In this document: one piece after another, positions 9,062-17,715 of the stretch
How positions within the stretch are numbered: the stretch's first letter is position 1
How the letters are laid out: the number at the start of each line of letters is the position of its first letter
Assembly (NCBI RefSeq): GCF_002368035.1
Contig: NZ_AP018222.1
Location: 2,892,534-2,956,533, forward strand
Reading direction: 5' to 3'
Length of the DNA stretch: 64,000 nucleotides
Source: Nostoc linckia NIES-25
GTDB taxonomy: Bacteria > Cyanobacteriota > Cyanobacteriia > Cyanobacteriales > Nostocaceae
Made by a program: the position numbers and the translations under genes
Notes under the pieces: model-generated
What the model was told of the DNA's origin: nothing
Seen by the model: only the letters and a program-made list of their open reading frames with translations
The model's database searches: none

Positions 9062-9247
9062 CTATGGTTTTGAAGACCTCGATCTAGTTTTTAATCGGCT
9101 TTTGAAGCTAGCGGTAGTGAGGCGGAAGTTGTTAAAAGCTTGGACTGGCAGGGAAAACACCCGATAAACTTCCCAACGGCTACCAGGCCAACTTTCTAAC
9201 TTCTTTCCATACTGCCACAACTGTCGCCTAATGGAGCAAAATAACTT
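9062..9247 (-). pseudogene. unidentified gene remnant (C-terminal part)
   Basis: A minus-strand frame reads RQLWQYGKKLESWPGSRWEV, continues YRVFSLPVQAFNNFRLTTAS and ends at a TAG at 9062. The amino-acid composition looks like a real protein, but upstream the frame runs straight into GGGGACT heptamer repeats with no plausible start. I read it as the 3' end of a gene whose 5' part has been replaced by repeat DNA. The family is not recognised. Confidence 0.4.
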
Positions 9248-9253
9248 AACGTG

Positions 9254-9345
9254 AATGGGGACTGGGGACTGGGGACTGGTGACTGGTGACTGGTGAATGG
9301 GGACTGGGGGCTGGGGAATGGGGACTGGGGACTGGGAAATGCCTG
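9254..9345. repeat. heptamer tandem repeat (GGGGACT/GGTGACT)
   Basis: About twelve copies of a 7-bp unit, GGGGACT with GGTGACT and GGGGAAT variants. This is an STRR tract that cuts off the 5' side of the remnant gene at 9062-9247. Open frames rich in PSPHSP and HQSPVPS arise only from this repeat. Confidence 0.8.
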
Positions 9346-9544
9346 ATGCCCACTTGCCCTGAGCGAAGGCGTACCCCTACTCTTAAGCAAGCTACGCGTA
9401 GCGTCTCGCTCCAGAAGGGATGCCCGATGCCCATTTATTGATTATTCAGCATTTTCAATGCTGTCAATTGTGCTTGAGCTTTGTGCAGAGATTCATACCA
9501 TTCTCTCTCAGGATCGCTATCTGCAACAATTCCCGCGCCAATCT

Positions 9545-9706
9545 AAATAACGTGAGTTCGATGAACCTCTCCCCAACCCCTCTCCGAGGCGGAGAGGGGC
9601 AGAAATATTTTTAGTTTGCAACGAAAAAATTAGGGTTTCAAAGCCTCTCTCGCTGTGGGGGAGAGGTTTGGAGAGGGTTTTTACAGCCGTCGAACTCACG
9701 TTAAAT
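9545..9706. mobile_element. MITE with 13-bp terminal inverted repeats and AAAT duplication
   Basis: A non-coding insertion bounded by AACGTGAGTTCGA (9549-9561) and its exact complement TCGAACTCACGTT (9690-9702). The tetramer AAAT is duplicated at 9545-9548 and 9703-9706. The interior has CCTCTCC...GGAGAGG arms. Removing the element plus one AAAT restores the YLDWRGN coding sequence of the pabB/trpE pseudogene exactly, which proves it is an insertion. Confidence 0.88.
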
Positions 9707-9950
9707 AGCCACAGAAACCGTAGAATAAGCTGCGCCGCAGGGGTTCTAGTTCTTTGATAATTTCCATCTATGCAGCGGATTTTGGGACAACCTGTAATTG
9801 TGCCCCCAGCTAACCTAAGAATTTGTTCGGCGCGATCTAAAACGGCAAAACAATCTCGTTCGTACCAAAAAGCTACGGTAAATAGCAGGGGATCAATTTT
9901 TGTAGAGGGTAGCTTTTCAATTTCCCATGCAACATAGTAGCCTAGCTAAT

Positions 9951-10109
9951 ACCAATTCTGTATGAAGATGCGCCAAAGTATATAAGGAGCGTAGACGCGG
10001 AGCGGCTTGCCGCAGGCTACCGCAAAGGGCGCAAAGGACACAAAGAAAGAAAGAAAGAAGGAAGCAAGCCAAGAGAATTTGGCGCAGCCTCACAAAGAAA
10101 TGGTATAAC
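9951..10109. mobile_element. MITE-like element with about 28-bp imperfect terminal inverted repeats
   Basis: The left end TACCAATTCTGTATGAAG plus ATGCGCCAAA matches the inverse of the right end TTTGGCGCAGCCTCACAAAG plus AAATGGTA at about 22 of 28 positions. The element separates the N-terminal and central fragments of the pabB/trpE pseudogene. Its interior contains GTAGACGCGGAGCGGCTT, a module also found inside a different MITE at 59006-59125. No transposase is encoded, so it would have moved in trans. Confidence 0.75.
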
Positions 10110-10311
10110 CCAACCAACCACCGTTAAAAGGTATGTGAAGTGGGGCATTGGGCATTGGTTATTCTCCCCATCTCCTTCATAACCCAATATCTGGCGTCCA
10201 CATTTGTGGGATGCCATCGACTAGACGAGGAGCGCTTGCACAGATAGAATATCGACTCAGTTGGGGATGTTCGATTGGCGTTGGGTAGGGACTTTCCAGT
10301 AAGGTAGCAAT

Positions 10312-10648
10312 TCCCGTTACCGAGAAGGGGGAAAGGGGAAAGGGTAAGGGGAAAAGGGTAAGAATTAAAAACTTTTCCCCCACACGGTATAGAGCAAGTA
10401 TTTTTAAATATGGAGAATATTAAAAGAAGGTTTTTGAGACATGCAGTGCGATAAAAATTGCCGACTCCATATTTTGAAACCCCTATCTTAATTGTGGGGT
10501 TCCCTTTCCCCTTCCCCTTCTTCATGGTGGTGGGGCAAAACAAGGCAGCAAAAACTTCGGAACCTGTGCGCCTTTTTAAAGGTAGCGATCGCCAATACCA
10601 AGCCTTGGCATACTATATTAGAAGCTTTCTATTTTCAAGGGTGGCAAA
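10312..10648. repeat. repeat-rich gap upstream of the pabB/trpE remnant
   Basis: This region contains purine-rich AAGGGGAAAGGG-type tracts (about 10325-10362) and the complementary CCTTTCCCCTTCCCC tract near 10502, so it could form a long imperfect hairpin. The remainder, up to the end of ecfT, has no recognisable gene. Confidence 0.5.
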
Positions 10649-11569
10649 TTAGACTTTAGTTCCTACAGCTAGCCGTATTCCCCAGAATAAGACTAAAGTT
10701 GCAATAGCAAGCCAGTCAAGGCGTTTTAATCGTAAGTCGTGCCACTGGACTCGATGTTCGTTGGGACTGGTAAAACCCCGCACCATCATTGCATTTGCCA
10801 TTTGTTCGGCTCGCAAGAGGAGATTATCTAACAATCTCTCTGCTACTGTCATCCAAACCTTAAATGCTCCTTTTAATCCCAGCTTTTTCCAATTGATTGC
10901 CCTTGTCATTACAGAACGGAATAAGTTTTGTACTTCTTCTAAAACTAAGGGAATAAAGCGCAAAGATAAAGTTAAAGTTAAAGCAATTTCTGTAACAGGC
11001 AACTTGAAACGCCGTAGGGGCTGCATTAAGCTTTCTATGCCAGATGTAATTTCTTCTGGTGCGGTTGTCAGTAGATACAGATTGGTGCTGTAAATCACGG
11101 TAAATATAATCGAACTCAGACTAACTCCTAATTCCAAAGAACGGCGAGTTACTCTGACTGGGCCTTTATGAAATAGCACGTAGCTGTATTTTTGCCCTTC
11201 GCTTGTCTCTTCTTGAGCTACATTATTGGAGTTTGCTGGCTGGGTTAATATCTGTTCGTTTGCTGGTAGGCGTGGCTGATAATCTACACCCATTGCATCG
11301 GGGCTAACGGCAGCGATCGCTAAGACGAAAAATGATAGCATTAACAGCCAACCCATTTGTTGCCGCCATACTCGTCGGGGAATTTTTGCAAGTAAGGTAG
11401 CAATAATCAATATTACCACCAACAGCACCCGCCATAAGTTGTTTGCTAATACATAGCTGGTTAAAAAGCTCATCAACCAGGCAAACTTGACTCGCGGATC
11501 GATTTTATGCAACCAAGTTTGGGGTTGTTCTAAATAAAGTCCAAGTGGTAGCGATCGCAGTAAATCCAT
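10649..11569 (-). CDS. ecfT: energy-coupling factor transporter transmembrane protein EcfT (CbiQ family)
   Basis: A 306-residue membrane protein of the CbiQ/EcfT family. There are several hydrophobic segments (residues about 25-65, 75-90, 150-175 and the C-terminal end). The conserved coupling region is RAEQMANAMMVRGF, an Ala-Arg-Gly-type motif that contacts the ATPases. A hydrophilic insert at residues about 95-135 (LPANEQILTQPANSNNVAQE) is unusually long. EcfT links a substrate-binding S component to ECF ATPases in vitamin or metal uptake. No S component or ATPase is nearby, so the substrate is unknown. It lies 160 bp downstream of der on the same strand, a recurrent cyanobacterial arrangement. 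Confidence 0.88.
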   Translation of the reverse strand: MDLLRSLPLGLYLEQPQTWLHKIDPRVKFAWLMSFLTSYVLANNLWRVLLVVILIIATLLAKIPRRVWRQQMGWLLMLSFFVLAIAAVSPDAMGVDYQPRLPANEQILTQPANSNNVAQEETSEGQKYSYVLFHKGPVRVTRRSLELGVSLSSIIFTVIYSTNLYLLTTAPEEITSGIESLMQPLRRFKLPVTEIALTLTLSLRFIPLVLEEVQNLFRSVMTRAINWKKLGLKGAFKVWMTVAERLLDNLLLRAEQMANAMMVRGFTSPNEHRVQWHDLRLKRLDWLAIATLVLFWGIRLAVGTKV

Positions 11570-11570
11570 T

Positions 11571-11729
11571 TTATAGTTAAGAGTTAAGAATTAGGAGTGA
11601 GGAGTTACGAGTTTTGACTTTAACTCATAAATCTCGCCTTCTGCCGCTATCAAACTCAAGTCGATAGGGTTGTATAGTTAGCAATTTTGGCTTTAACTCA
11701 TAACTCCTAACTCATAACTCCTAACTTGA
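11571..11729. repeat. degenerate heptamer repeats between der and ecfT
   Basis: GAGTTAAGAATTAGGAGTGA-type repeats at about 11576-11615 and the opposite-strand version (AACTCATAACTCCTAACTC) at about 11693-11726 flank a short spacer. The two sides are inverted relative to each other and could base-pair in the der-ecfT transcript. Confidence 0.6.
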
Positions 11730-13091
11730 TTACACGCGTGTTGCTCGATTAACACTACTACTTTCAACATCACGAACTTTTTTACTCCGCCAAAGCAAAC
11801 GAATGGGGCTACCTTTAAATCCTAGCTGTTCCCGGAATTGGCGCTCAATGTAGCGGCGGTAGTTGTCGTTAAAGCGTTTGGCGTCGTTGACAAATAAGGC
11901 GATGGTTGGCGGTTGGCTACTCACTTGTGTTCCATAATAAATCTTGCCCTGACGCCCACTTCGGGATGCTGGCGGTGAATGCCAACTCACAGCGTCTGTT
12001 AAAACTTCATTAATAACTGATGTGCTGACTCGGCGTTTGTGAGATTCCGCCGCCGTGTTTACTAAATCTAGAATCTTTTCTACCCGTTGTCCTGACAAGG
12101 CACTCACAAAAATTGTTTCTGCCCATTCGGTAAAATGTAACCGCGCTTGGAGACTTTTTTCGTAGTCGTAGATTGTGTAAGAGTCTTTCTCCACAGCATC
12201 CCACTTATTAACTACGATGATGCAAGCTCGACCTTCGTCAATAATCCGCCCAGCTAATTTTTGGTCTTGCTCTGTGACTCCATCCAAGGCATCTAGTACT
12301 AATAAAACCACGTCAGCGCGGCGAATTGCTTTGAAGGCGCGGTTAATACTAAAAAATTCTGTGCCGTATTCTATTTGTTTCTTTTTGCGAATGCCGGCGG
12401 TGTCAATCAAGCGATAGGTTTGCCCGTCTCGCTCAACAACGGTATCAATTGCATCGCGGGTTGTACCGGAAATCGGGCTGACAATTGCTCTTTCTTCGCC
12501 AACAAAAGCATTGAGTAAACTAGATTTGCCCACGTTTGGGCGTCCCACAATTGCAACTTTGATTTCGTTACTTTCTGGGATTTCTCCAACAAGAGGTATG
12601 TGATTAATTAACTCATCGAGTAACTCTCCAGTGCCGCTGCCATGAATGGCTGAGATGGCATAAGGTTCGCCCAATCCCAATTCCCAAAATTCAGCAGCTT
12701 GGATTAAGCCTTGTTCTGGAGATTCACATTTATTGACAGCTAACAGCACGGGTACGGGTTGCTGGCGCAACCAAGTAGCGATTTCTTGGTCTGCGGATGT
12801 GGGGCCTGTTTGACCATCGACTACAAAAATAGCAGCACTCGCTTCAGAGAGGGCTGTCATTGCCTGTTGGCGAATCAGTGGTAAAAATTCCGTATCATCA
12901 TTAAAAACTAAACCACCGGTGTCTACCACCAAAAATTCGCGATCGCGCCAGTAAGCATCCATATAAGTGCGATCGCGCGTCACCCCCGGTTCATCATGGA
13001 CAATCGCCGTTTGTTCCCCGGCGAGACGATTAACCAGGGTAGATTTGCCCACATTTGGGCGTCCGATAATAGCAACAATTGGCAGTCCCAT
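11730..13091 (-). CDS. der: ribosome assembly GTPase Der (EngA)
   Basis: A 453-residue protein with the diagnostic tandem GTPase domains. The first P-loop is GRPNVGKST (residues 10-18) with DTGG and NKCE. The second is GRPNVGKSS (about 183-191) with DTAG and NKWD. A C-terminal KH-like domain ends near LLWRSKKVRDVES. Der is essential for 50S subunit maturation. In cyanobacteria it is syntenic with pipX, and a PipX-EngA connection has been reported, so its position upstream of ecfT and pipX here is meaningful. Confidence 0.97.
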   Translation of the reverse strand: MGLPIVAIIGRPNVGKSTLVNRLAGEQTAIVHDEPGVTRDRTYMDAYWRDREFLVVDTGGLVFNDDTEFLPLIRQQAMTALSEASAAIFVVDGQTGPTSADQEIATWLRQQPVPVLLAVNKCESPEQGLIQAAEFWELGLGEPYAISAIHGSGTGELLDELINHIPLVGEIPESNEIKVAIVGRPNVGKSSLLNAFVGEERAIVSPISGTTRDAIDTVVERDGQTYRLIDTAGIRKKKQIEYGTEFFSINRAFKAIRRADVVLLVLDALDGVTEQDQKLAGRIIDEGRACIIVVNKWDAVEKDSYTIYDYEKSLQARLHFTEWAETIFVSALSGQRVEKILDLVNTAAESHKRRVSTSVINEVLTDAVSWHSPPASRSGRQGKIYYGTQVSSQPPTIALFVNDAKRFNDNYRRYIERQFREQLGFKGSPIRLLWRSKKVRDVESSSVNRATRV

Positions 13092-13647
13092 AAAACCAGG
13101 GTAAGTGAGAGATGTAGTATATCACATACTTACATTTTACTCACTTTCAACTATAAGTTTTAATTTAGTTTTCTAACTAAAATTTCAAGCGAGTGCCAGC
13201 CTTGGCAAAGAAGGAGTATAAAAAACAATTAATTAAAATTTTTTGTATTGGTCACGACATCTAAAAAATAGTAAGTCTTTTATGCTACTAAGCGAGGTTA
13301 TAAATCCTCTTTTCAGCAATTAACTTAAGTGTAAATACGGCGATTTTGGTGTGTCAGCCATCAAGATTTATAGACTTTTCTTGACTAAGACTATACCCAA
13401 AATTTTAGTGAGTTATCACTAAGTAAAAGTTAGTTAATAACGAATTTTTTAGTATCTGATATTATAACTCGTTTGTAATATCAAATATTAATAAATCCGT
13501 TGCATCTAGCTGCCATACTTGTTTTTCATTGTATGGGATACATGTTTTTAGAGGAGTGTAATACTTTGCACTCCTTAAAATTCTTGCATACATAGGATAA
13601 AACCATACCCAGATTGAGTAAATTTTTGTAGGAGTGAAATAAATCAG
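13092..13647. other. AT-rich intergenic region between der and the GloVer gene
   Basis: This 556-bp divergent promoter region is strongly AT-rich. A hairpin, GGAGTG TAATACTTTG CACTCC, lies at about 13552-13575, some 75 bp before the GloVer start codon, and could be a leader structure. GTAGGAG at about 13630 is a ribosome-binding candidate, though it sits rather far (about 12 bases) from the ATG. No gene is seen. Confidence 0.45.
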
Positions 13648-14886
13648 ATGAATCTGTGCAAACAACGTCAGAGCAAGAATAAGGGATTAATTTTAACTTC
13701 GCTAACTATTTTGGCTTTGCCATTAGTATTACCCTTGCAAAAAGCTGCTGCCTTCTCATTTTCTCCGGTCATAAATTTTAACGGCACTAATGGAGCTGAG
13801 CCAAGAGCGGGGGTACTTAAGGGCAGCGATAACAATCTTTATGGAACTACTTCTCAAGGAGGCTCTTCTGCCAACAATGGAACTGCATTCAAGTTAAGCG
13901 GTCCGACACTGACGACGCTGACGACACTGATCAACTTTAACGGAACAGGCGCGCCCAGAGGGACTAATCCAGTGGCGAGGTTATTCCAGACAGCCGATGG
14001 CACATTATATGGGGTAACTGCTACAGGTGGCACAAGTAACCTCGGTACCATATTTAAGCTAGCATCACCTTCTTTTACAACCCTAACAACTCTTGTAGAT
14101 TTTACTGGTATCCTTGGGTCTAAATTAGGGTCTAATCCAGCGGGGAGGTTGATTTCAGGTAGCGATGGCAATCTTTGGGGGACAACCTCCACAGGTGGAG
14201 TCAATAATTTAGGAACTATATTTAAGGTTACACCTGCTGGTGTACTCACAACTGTCGCCACCTTCAATGGTACTAATGGAGCAATTCCATTGGCAAGATT
14301 GCAACTAGCAAGTGATGGAAAATACTACGGCACAGGCTCTGAAGGTGGAGCTACAGATAGGGGAGTTGTGTTCAGGTATGATTCTACGGCTGCGACACTG
14401 ACTGTCTCTAGCTTTAATGGGGCGAATGGGGAAGCTCCGCAGTCTGGATTAATTGAAGTAACTGAAGGAGCTAACAAATTCATCTACGGTACTACTAGGC
14501 GGGGTGGAAGCAGCAATAAAGGTGTTATTTTTAAAATTCCGCTCGGTTTTACTTCGACTACAGCCCCGACTTTAGTTAGCAGTTTTGGTGGCACTAATGG
14601 GGCTAAACCAACAGCAGCACTCACACCAGGAACAGCTGGGATTTTCTATGGTACAACTTCTGCTGGTGGGGTAAATGGCACAGGAGTTATCTATAAACTG
14701 ACGACTACAGTGACTCCTCCAACTATCACCACATTATATAGTTTTAATGCCCTTGGTGCTGGTGGTACTAATGTGGGTGGAGCAAGGCCAGAGTCTACGC
14801 TAATCCCAGTTGGAACTGATTATTACGGTACTGCCTCTGGTGGTGGTACTTCTGGGCGAGGAACGGTGTTTAAATTTACGCCATAG
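13648..14886 (+). CDS. exported GloVer tandem-repeat protein
   Basis: A 412-residue protein with a signal peptide (LILTSLTILALPLVLPL, cleavage near AAAF at about 36). Six to seven repeats of about 50-60 residues follow, built on GSDNNLYGTTSQGG...GTxFKLS. This is the Gloeobacter/Verrucomicrobia (GloVer, TIGR03803-type) repeat, which probably forms a beta-propeller. No PEP-CTERM or LPXTG anchor is visible at the C terminus, which ends directly in a repeat (GTVFKFTP). Surface or periplasmic location is likely. The role is unknown in the whole family. Confidence 0.85.
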   Translation: MNLCKQRQSKNKGLILTSLTILALPLVLPLQKAAAFSFSPVINFNGTNGAEPRAGVLKGSDNNLYGTTSQGGSSANNGTAFKLSGPTLTTLTTLINFNGTGAPRGTNPVARLFQTADGTLYGVTATGGTSNLGTIFKLASPSFTTLTTLVDFTGILGSKLGSNPAGRLISGSDGNLWGTTSTGGVNNLGTIFKVTPAGVLTTVATFNGTNGAIPLARLQLASDGKYYGTGSEGGATDRGVVFRYDSTAATLTVSSFNGANGEAPQSGLIEVTEGANKFIYGTTRRGGSSNKGVIFKIPLGFTSTTAPTLVSSFGGTNGAKPTAALTPGTAGIFYGTTSAGGVNGTGVIYKLTTTVTPPTITTLYSFNALGAGGTNVGGARPESTLIPVGTDYYGTASGGGTSGRGTVFKFTP

Positions 14887-15617
14887 TTTTCAGGACAATT
14901 TACTTGCCAAATAAATGGTAGAACGTAGATGAAAAAAATCTAGATTTTTCACTTCAGCTTCGCCGACTGCAAGAACTTTATTCATCGATGAGATATTTTT
15001 ATTTGGCAGTCCCCAGAGATGCGAAATTTCGCGTCTCTACATTTTTATATCTCTACATTTTTATAGTTATATGCTGAGTAAAAACCCACTTGCCTCAAGG
15101 CTTTGGGCAATCAATAGTGTGTTTAATATTATGTCTGGCTAATCATATCAGGTTCGTCTAATTAGTCACGATAAAAACTTTGCATACTTCTTTGCGCGGC
15201 AGTCGCTCATGGGGGAAACCCCCAAGACCGCGCTGCCTTGCCTTTGCGCCTTTGCGTGAGATTTAATCATAACTATTTTGCCGAACATGATCTCACTTAT
15301 GATTACCGCATCTGTGCAAAAATCCCAAAAGCCTCTTTTTCCCTGCTCCCTGCCCTCTAAATGATAAGTCTAACCGGACACGATATATAGCAAGCAACAA
15401 GCTTGGGAAAGTCTTTTTGTATCAGGGTTTGACGAGCGGGTTATGTCCTAAACTATGCTTCGACTGCTATAACCTATGTGAATACGGCTATATAAATAAA
15501 AAAAGGTAGGTCTCCCTACCTCGAACCCAAAAAAAGCATTTTGTAACCAAATACCAGATCAAATATCACACAGGTTTTTGACAAATCCATTGCAAAACTA
15601 TGACGAAGGTGTGACAC
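14887..15617. repeat. intergenic region with palindromic repeats
   Basis: A 730-bp gap between convergent genes. At 15015-15038 is AGAGATGCGAAATTTCGCGT plus CTCT, a member of the GTAGAGACGC/GCGTCTCTAC palindrome family. At 15190-15262 is a GC-rich repeat with GGGGGAAACCCCC. The rest is AT-rich and has no coding signature. Confidence 0.5.
15497..15521 (-). terminator. intrinsic terminator of the site-2 protease gene
   Basis: Read on the minus strand, AGGTAGG-GAGA-CCTACCT is followed directly by TTTTTTTA. The stem is a perfect 7 bp with a 4-base loop, about 100 bp after the protease stop codon. This is a textbook Rho-independent terminator. Confidence 0.8.
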
Positions 15618-16814
15618 TTAATTTTCGGTGGATTTCGCAATTGACCCAAGTTGTAACCCAGGCGGATAACTACCTTCTTGTTTGGTACGGTTGATTTCAG
15701 CATCCGTTATCCGCAAATTTAATTTTTGTGCTAACGCTCGTACAATATCTCCCTTGTCAATCACACCAGCTACAGCACCAGCAGGAGAAAGTACGGTAAT
15801 CCAAGGTAATTGCTGATTTTCTAGTTTGTTAATTACCTCAGCTAGAGGGGTAGACTCGCTAACATGAGGTATTTCTGCTAGGGGACGGGCAATGTTGCGT
15901 ACAGTTTGAGTTTCCCATTGACTTCTTTCAATTAAACGCAAATCGTCGATGGAAACCAAACCCCGGTAACGTCCATCAGAAGCAGCAAAATAAACTTGTA
16001 AGGGGGCTGTTTCCAATAGGTATAAATCGGCAAAGGAACGCAATGTCTGGTCGGCATCAACTACTCGATAATCGCGGGTCATGGCATCGGCCGCCACGAC
16101 CTTCAACAAGCTTTCTTGCAATGTGGTCACGTTGTCATAGCTGTTAGCGTTGCGGACAGCAAACCAACCCAACAGGGCAACCCACAAACCAAGTACTAAC
16201 TCTCTGGTTAAGAAATCTATAACAAATCCTAAGGCGATCGCACTGTAACCCAAAATCTGCCCGGCTCTTGCAGCCCAGTGTACCGCTTGGAAACGATTAC
16301 CTGTTACTTGCCATAGTGCTGCTTTTAACACTTGCCCTCCATCTAGAGGTAAACCGGGAATCATGTTAAATAGCGCCAAAACTAAGTTAATTCTTGCCAA
16401 ATCTTCCACCATCATACCGATCGTACTAGTATCAGGTAAAACAGTGGCTACCAAACGTAGCAGGAAAAAGAGTACGATACTCACCACAGGGCCAGCGATC
16501 GCTACTTGAAAAGCTTGTGCTGGAGTTTTAGATTCTTCTTCGATAGCAGCGATACCGCCAAACAAAAACAGAGTAATAGAGTTAACTTTAATCCCTTGCG
16601 ATCGCGCTACTAAGCTGTGACCCAATTCATGTAACAACACCGAACCAAATAGCAGCAGTGCCATAACTATTCCGGCACTCCAAGCTATAACATTCCCCCA
16701 TTCTTGGTAAGCTACCCCAAAATTCAGAGTTGCCAACCCTAAAATCACAAACCACAGCGGGTCTAAAAACAGAGGAATTCCAAACAAAGACCCTATTTTC
16801 CAATTTGTTTGCAT
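15618..16814 (-). CDS. site-2 protease family protein with CBS domains
   Basis: A 398-residue membrane metalloprotease of the M50B group. The zinc motif is LLHELGHSL (His62, Glu63, His66). The third ligand motif NMIPGLPLDGGQ is near residue 150, with transmembrane segments between them. Residues about 245-370 form a pair of CBS domains (AADAMTRDYRVVDADQTLRS, VSESTPLAEVINKLE) that usually sense adenine nucleotides. Homologues cleave anti-sigma factors or other membrane regulators inside the bilayer; the substrate here is not evident. It has its own terminator, and upstream is a repeat-filled gap. Confidence 0.92.
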   Translation of the reverse strand: MQTNWKIGSLFGIPLFLDPLWFVILGLATLNFGVAYQEWGNVIAWSAGIVMALLLFGSVLLHELGHSLVARSQGIKVNSITLFLFGGIAAIEEESKTPAQAFQVAIAGPVVSIVLFFLLRLVATVLPDTSTIGMMVEDLARINLVLALFNMIPGLPLDGGQVLKAALWQVTGNRFQAVHWAARAGQILGYSAIALGFVIDFLTRELVLGLWVALLGWFAVRNANSYDNVTTLQESLLKVVAADAMTRDYRVVDADQTLRSFADLYLLETAPLQVYFAASDGRYRGLVSIDDLRLIERSQWETQTVRNIARPLAEIPHVSESTPLAEVINKLENQQLPWITVLSPAGAVAGVIDKGDIVRALAQKLNLRITDAEINRTKQEGSYPPGLQLGSIAKSTEN

Positions 16815-17394
16815 TACATTGTCCTAAAACTAAATATTTCCAATAGCTCCTACACCGTAATTTTTCGTAAATTTTGGTAAATATAACAGGCAACAGGCAA
16901 TAGGTTTGAAAGGCTTTTTAGCTATATATCTTCTAAGCATCATTGAATTGATGCTCAGTTATCAAATGCTCCAATTTCTAGAATAGACAATTAATGCCTG
17001 CGAGCAAAAGTGGGGAGGGGGTGAATGGGGCATGGGGCATGGGGCATGGGGCATTGGGCATTGGGCAAGGGGAAAAGGGGAAGGGGGAAGGGGGAAAGGA
17101 AAGATCTCTGTTTTCCCTTTAACCTTTACCCTTTTCCCTTAGCGAAGCCATTAGGCAAGCGGTAAAGGGGAAGGGGGAAAGGAAAGATCTCTGTTTTCCC
17201 TTTAACCTTTACCCTTTTCCCTTAGCGAAGCCATTAGGCAAGCGGTAAAGGGGAAGGGGGAAAGGAAAGATCTCTGTTTTCCCTTTAACCTTTACCCTTT
17301 TCCTTTCGCGAAGCCATTTCCCCATCTTCCCACTCTCCACTCCCCTTATCTTCACCAATCAGATGGAAAAATCAAATTTAAATAATGCCGATAT
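16815..17394. other. gene-free gap filled by repeats
   Basis: This stretch contains a GGGGCAT heptamer tract (about 17028-17070), purine-rich tracts, and the 83-bp tandem repeat annotated separately. The first 160 bp should carry the promoter of the minus-strand protease gene. Nothing coding was found. Confidence 0.5.
17078..17335. repeat. 83-bp tandem repeat, about three copies
   Basis: The anchor AAAGATCTCTGTTTTCCC occurs three times at exactly 83-bp intervals (about 17100, 17183 and 17266). Each unit holds a purine-rich arm (AAGGGGAAGGGGGAAAGG), the anchor, a pyrimidine-rich arm (TTTACCCTTTTCCCTT) and AGCGAAGCCATTAGGCAAGC. The two arms are complementary, so each unit can fold into a hairpin. 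Copies are nearly identical, implying recent amplification. Confidence 0.9.
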
Positions 17395-17604
17395 TTAGTC
17401 AATGCCAAAATCGTGCCAATATCGATCGAGTGGCTTTCGCTCATCGCTGGCTACCAGGAATGTAGAGACACTGGAATTATTCAACAGCGATGGGAAAGGC
17501 AAAGGCATCTTAGACCCCACACAAGGATAGCGAATTGTCTGAGAATCATCAAAATACACAGTAGACAAGCGCCAACCATCATCAGCACTATATTCCAGTA
17601 CCAT
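17395..17604 (-). CDS. short hypothetical protein or gene fragment
   Basis: Starting from MVLEYSADDGWRLSTVYFDD the frame gives 69 residues ending RYWHDFGID. The composition (TIRYPCVG, MPLPFPSLLN, STFLVASDERKPLDRYW) is convincingly protein-like. The frame stays open another 111 bases upstream with a less convincing sequence. The small size and the repeat-rich surroundings suggest the 3' end of a larger lost gene, though a real small protein is possible. The family is not recognised. Confidence 0.4.
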   Translation of the reverse strand: MVLEYSADDGWRLSTVYFDDSQTIRYPCVGSKMPLPFPSLLNNSSVSTFLVASDERKPLDRYWHDFGID

Positions 17605-17715
17605 TGTGTGGAAGTTCTGGGTACAGTAACTTGGACTGCTAAGTAGGTAGACATAATTAAATGTAAGATGCTGAACTCCAGAAACTAGATAAGATAACTC
17701 TTTTCCCTTCTGCAC

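Larger units (their letters stand above)
9435..10311 (-). pseudogene. chorismate-binding enzyme pseudogene (PabB/TrpE component I type)
   Basis: Scattered minus-strand fragments reassemble into an anthranilate/aminodeoxychorismate synthase component I. The N-terminal piece (10178-10311) reads ATLLESPYPTPIEHPQLSRY and PQMWTPDIG. The central piece (about 9707-9940) reads WEIEKLPSTKIDPL and GGTITGCPKIRC, then shifts frame to MEIIKELEPLRRSLFYGFCG and YLDWRGN. The C terminus (9435-9545) reads GAGIVADSDPEREWYESL and ends normally. Damage includes two MITE insertions, a frameshift after PKIRC, and deletions that join KIDPL...AEQI to GGTITG and WRGN to GAGIV. The gene cannot make an active enzyme. 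The GGTITGCPK motif favours PabB, but TrpE is not excluded. Confidence 0.88.

Noticed and set aside
9196..9434. PSPHSP- and HQSPVPS-rich minus-strand frames
   Set aside because: They are produced by the GGGGACT heptamer tract and have no protein-like region.
13854..14267. 137-codon minus-strand frame inside the GloVer gene
   Set aside because: It reflects the repeat structure of the plus-strand gene and has no start signal or family match.
17078..17335. Possible CRISPR array (regular 83-bp periodicity)
   Set aside because: The whole unit is repeated with no unique spacers, and no cas genes are present. It is a plain tandem repeat.
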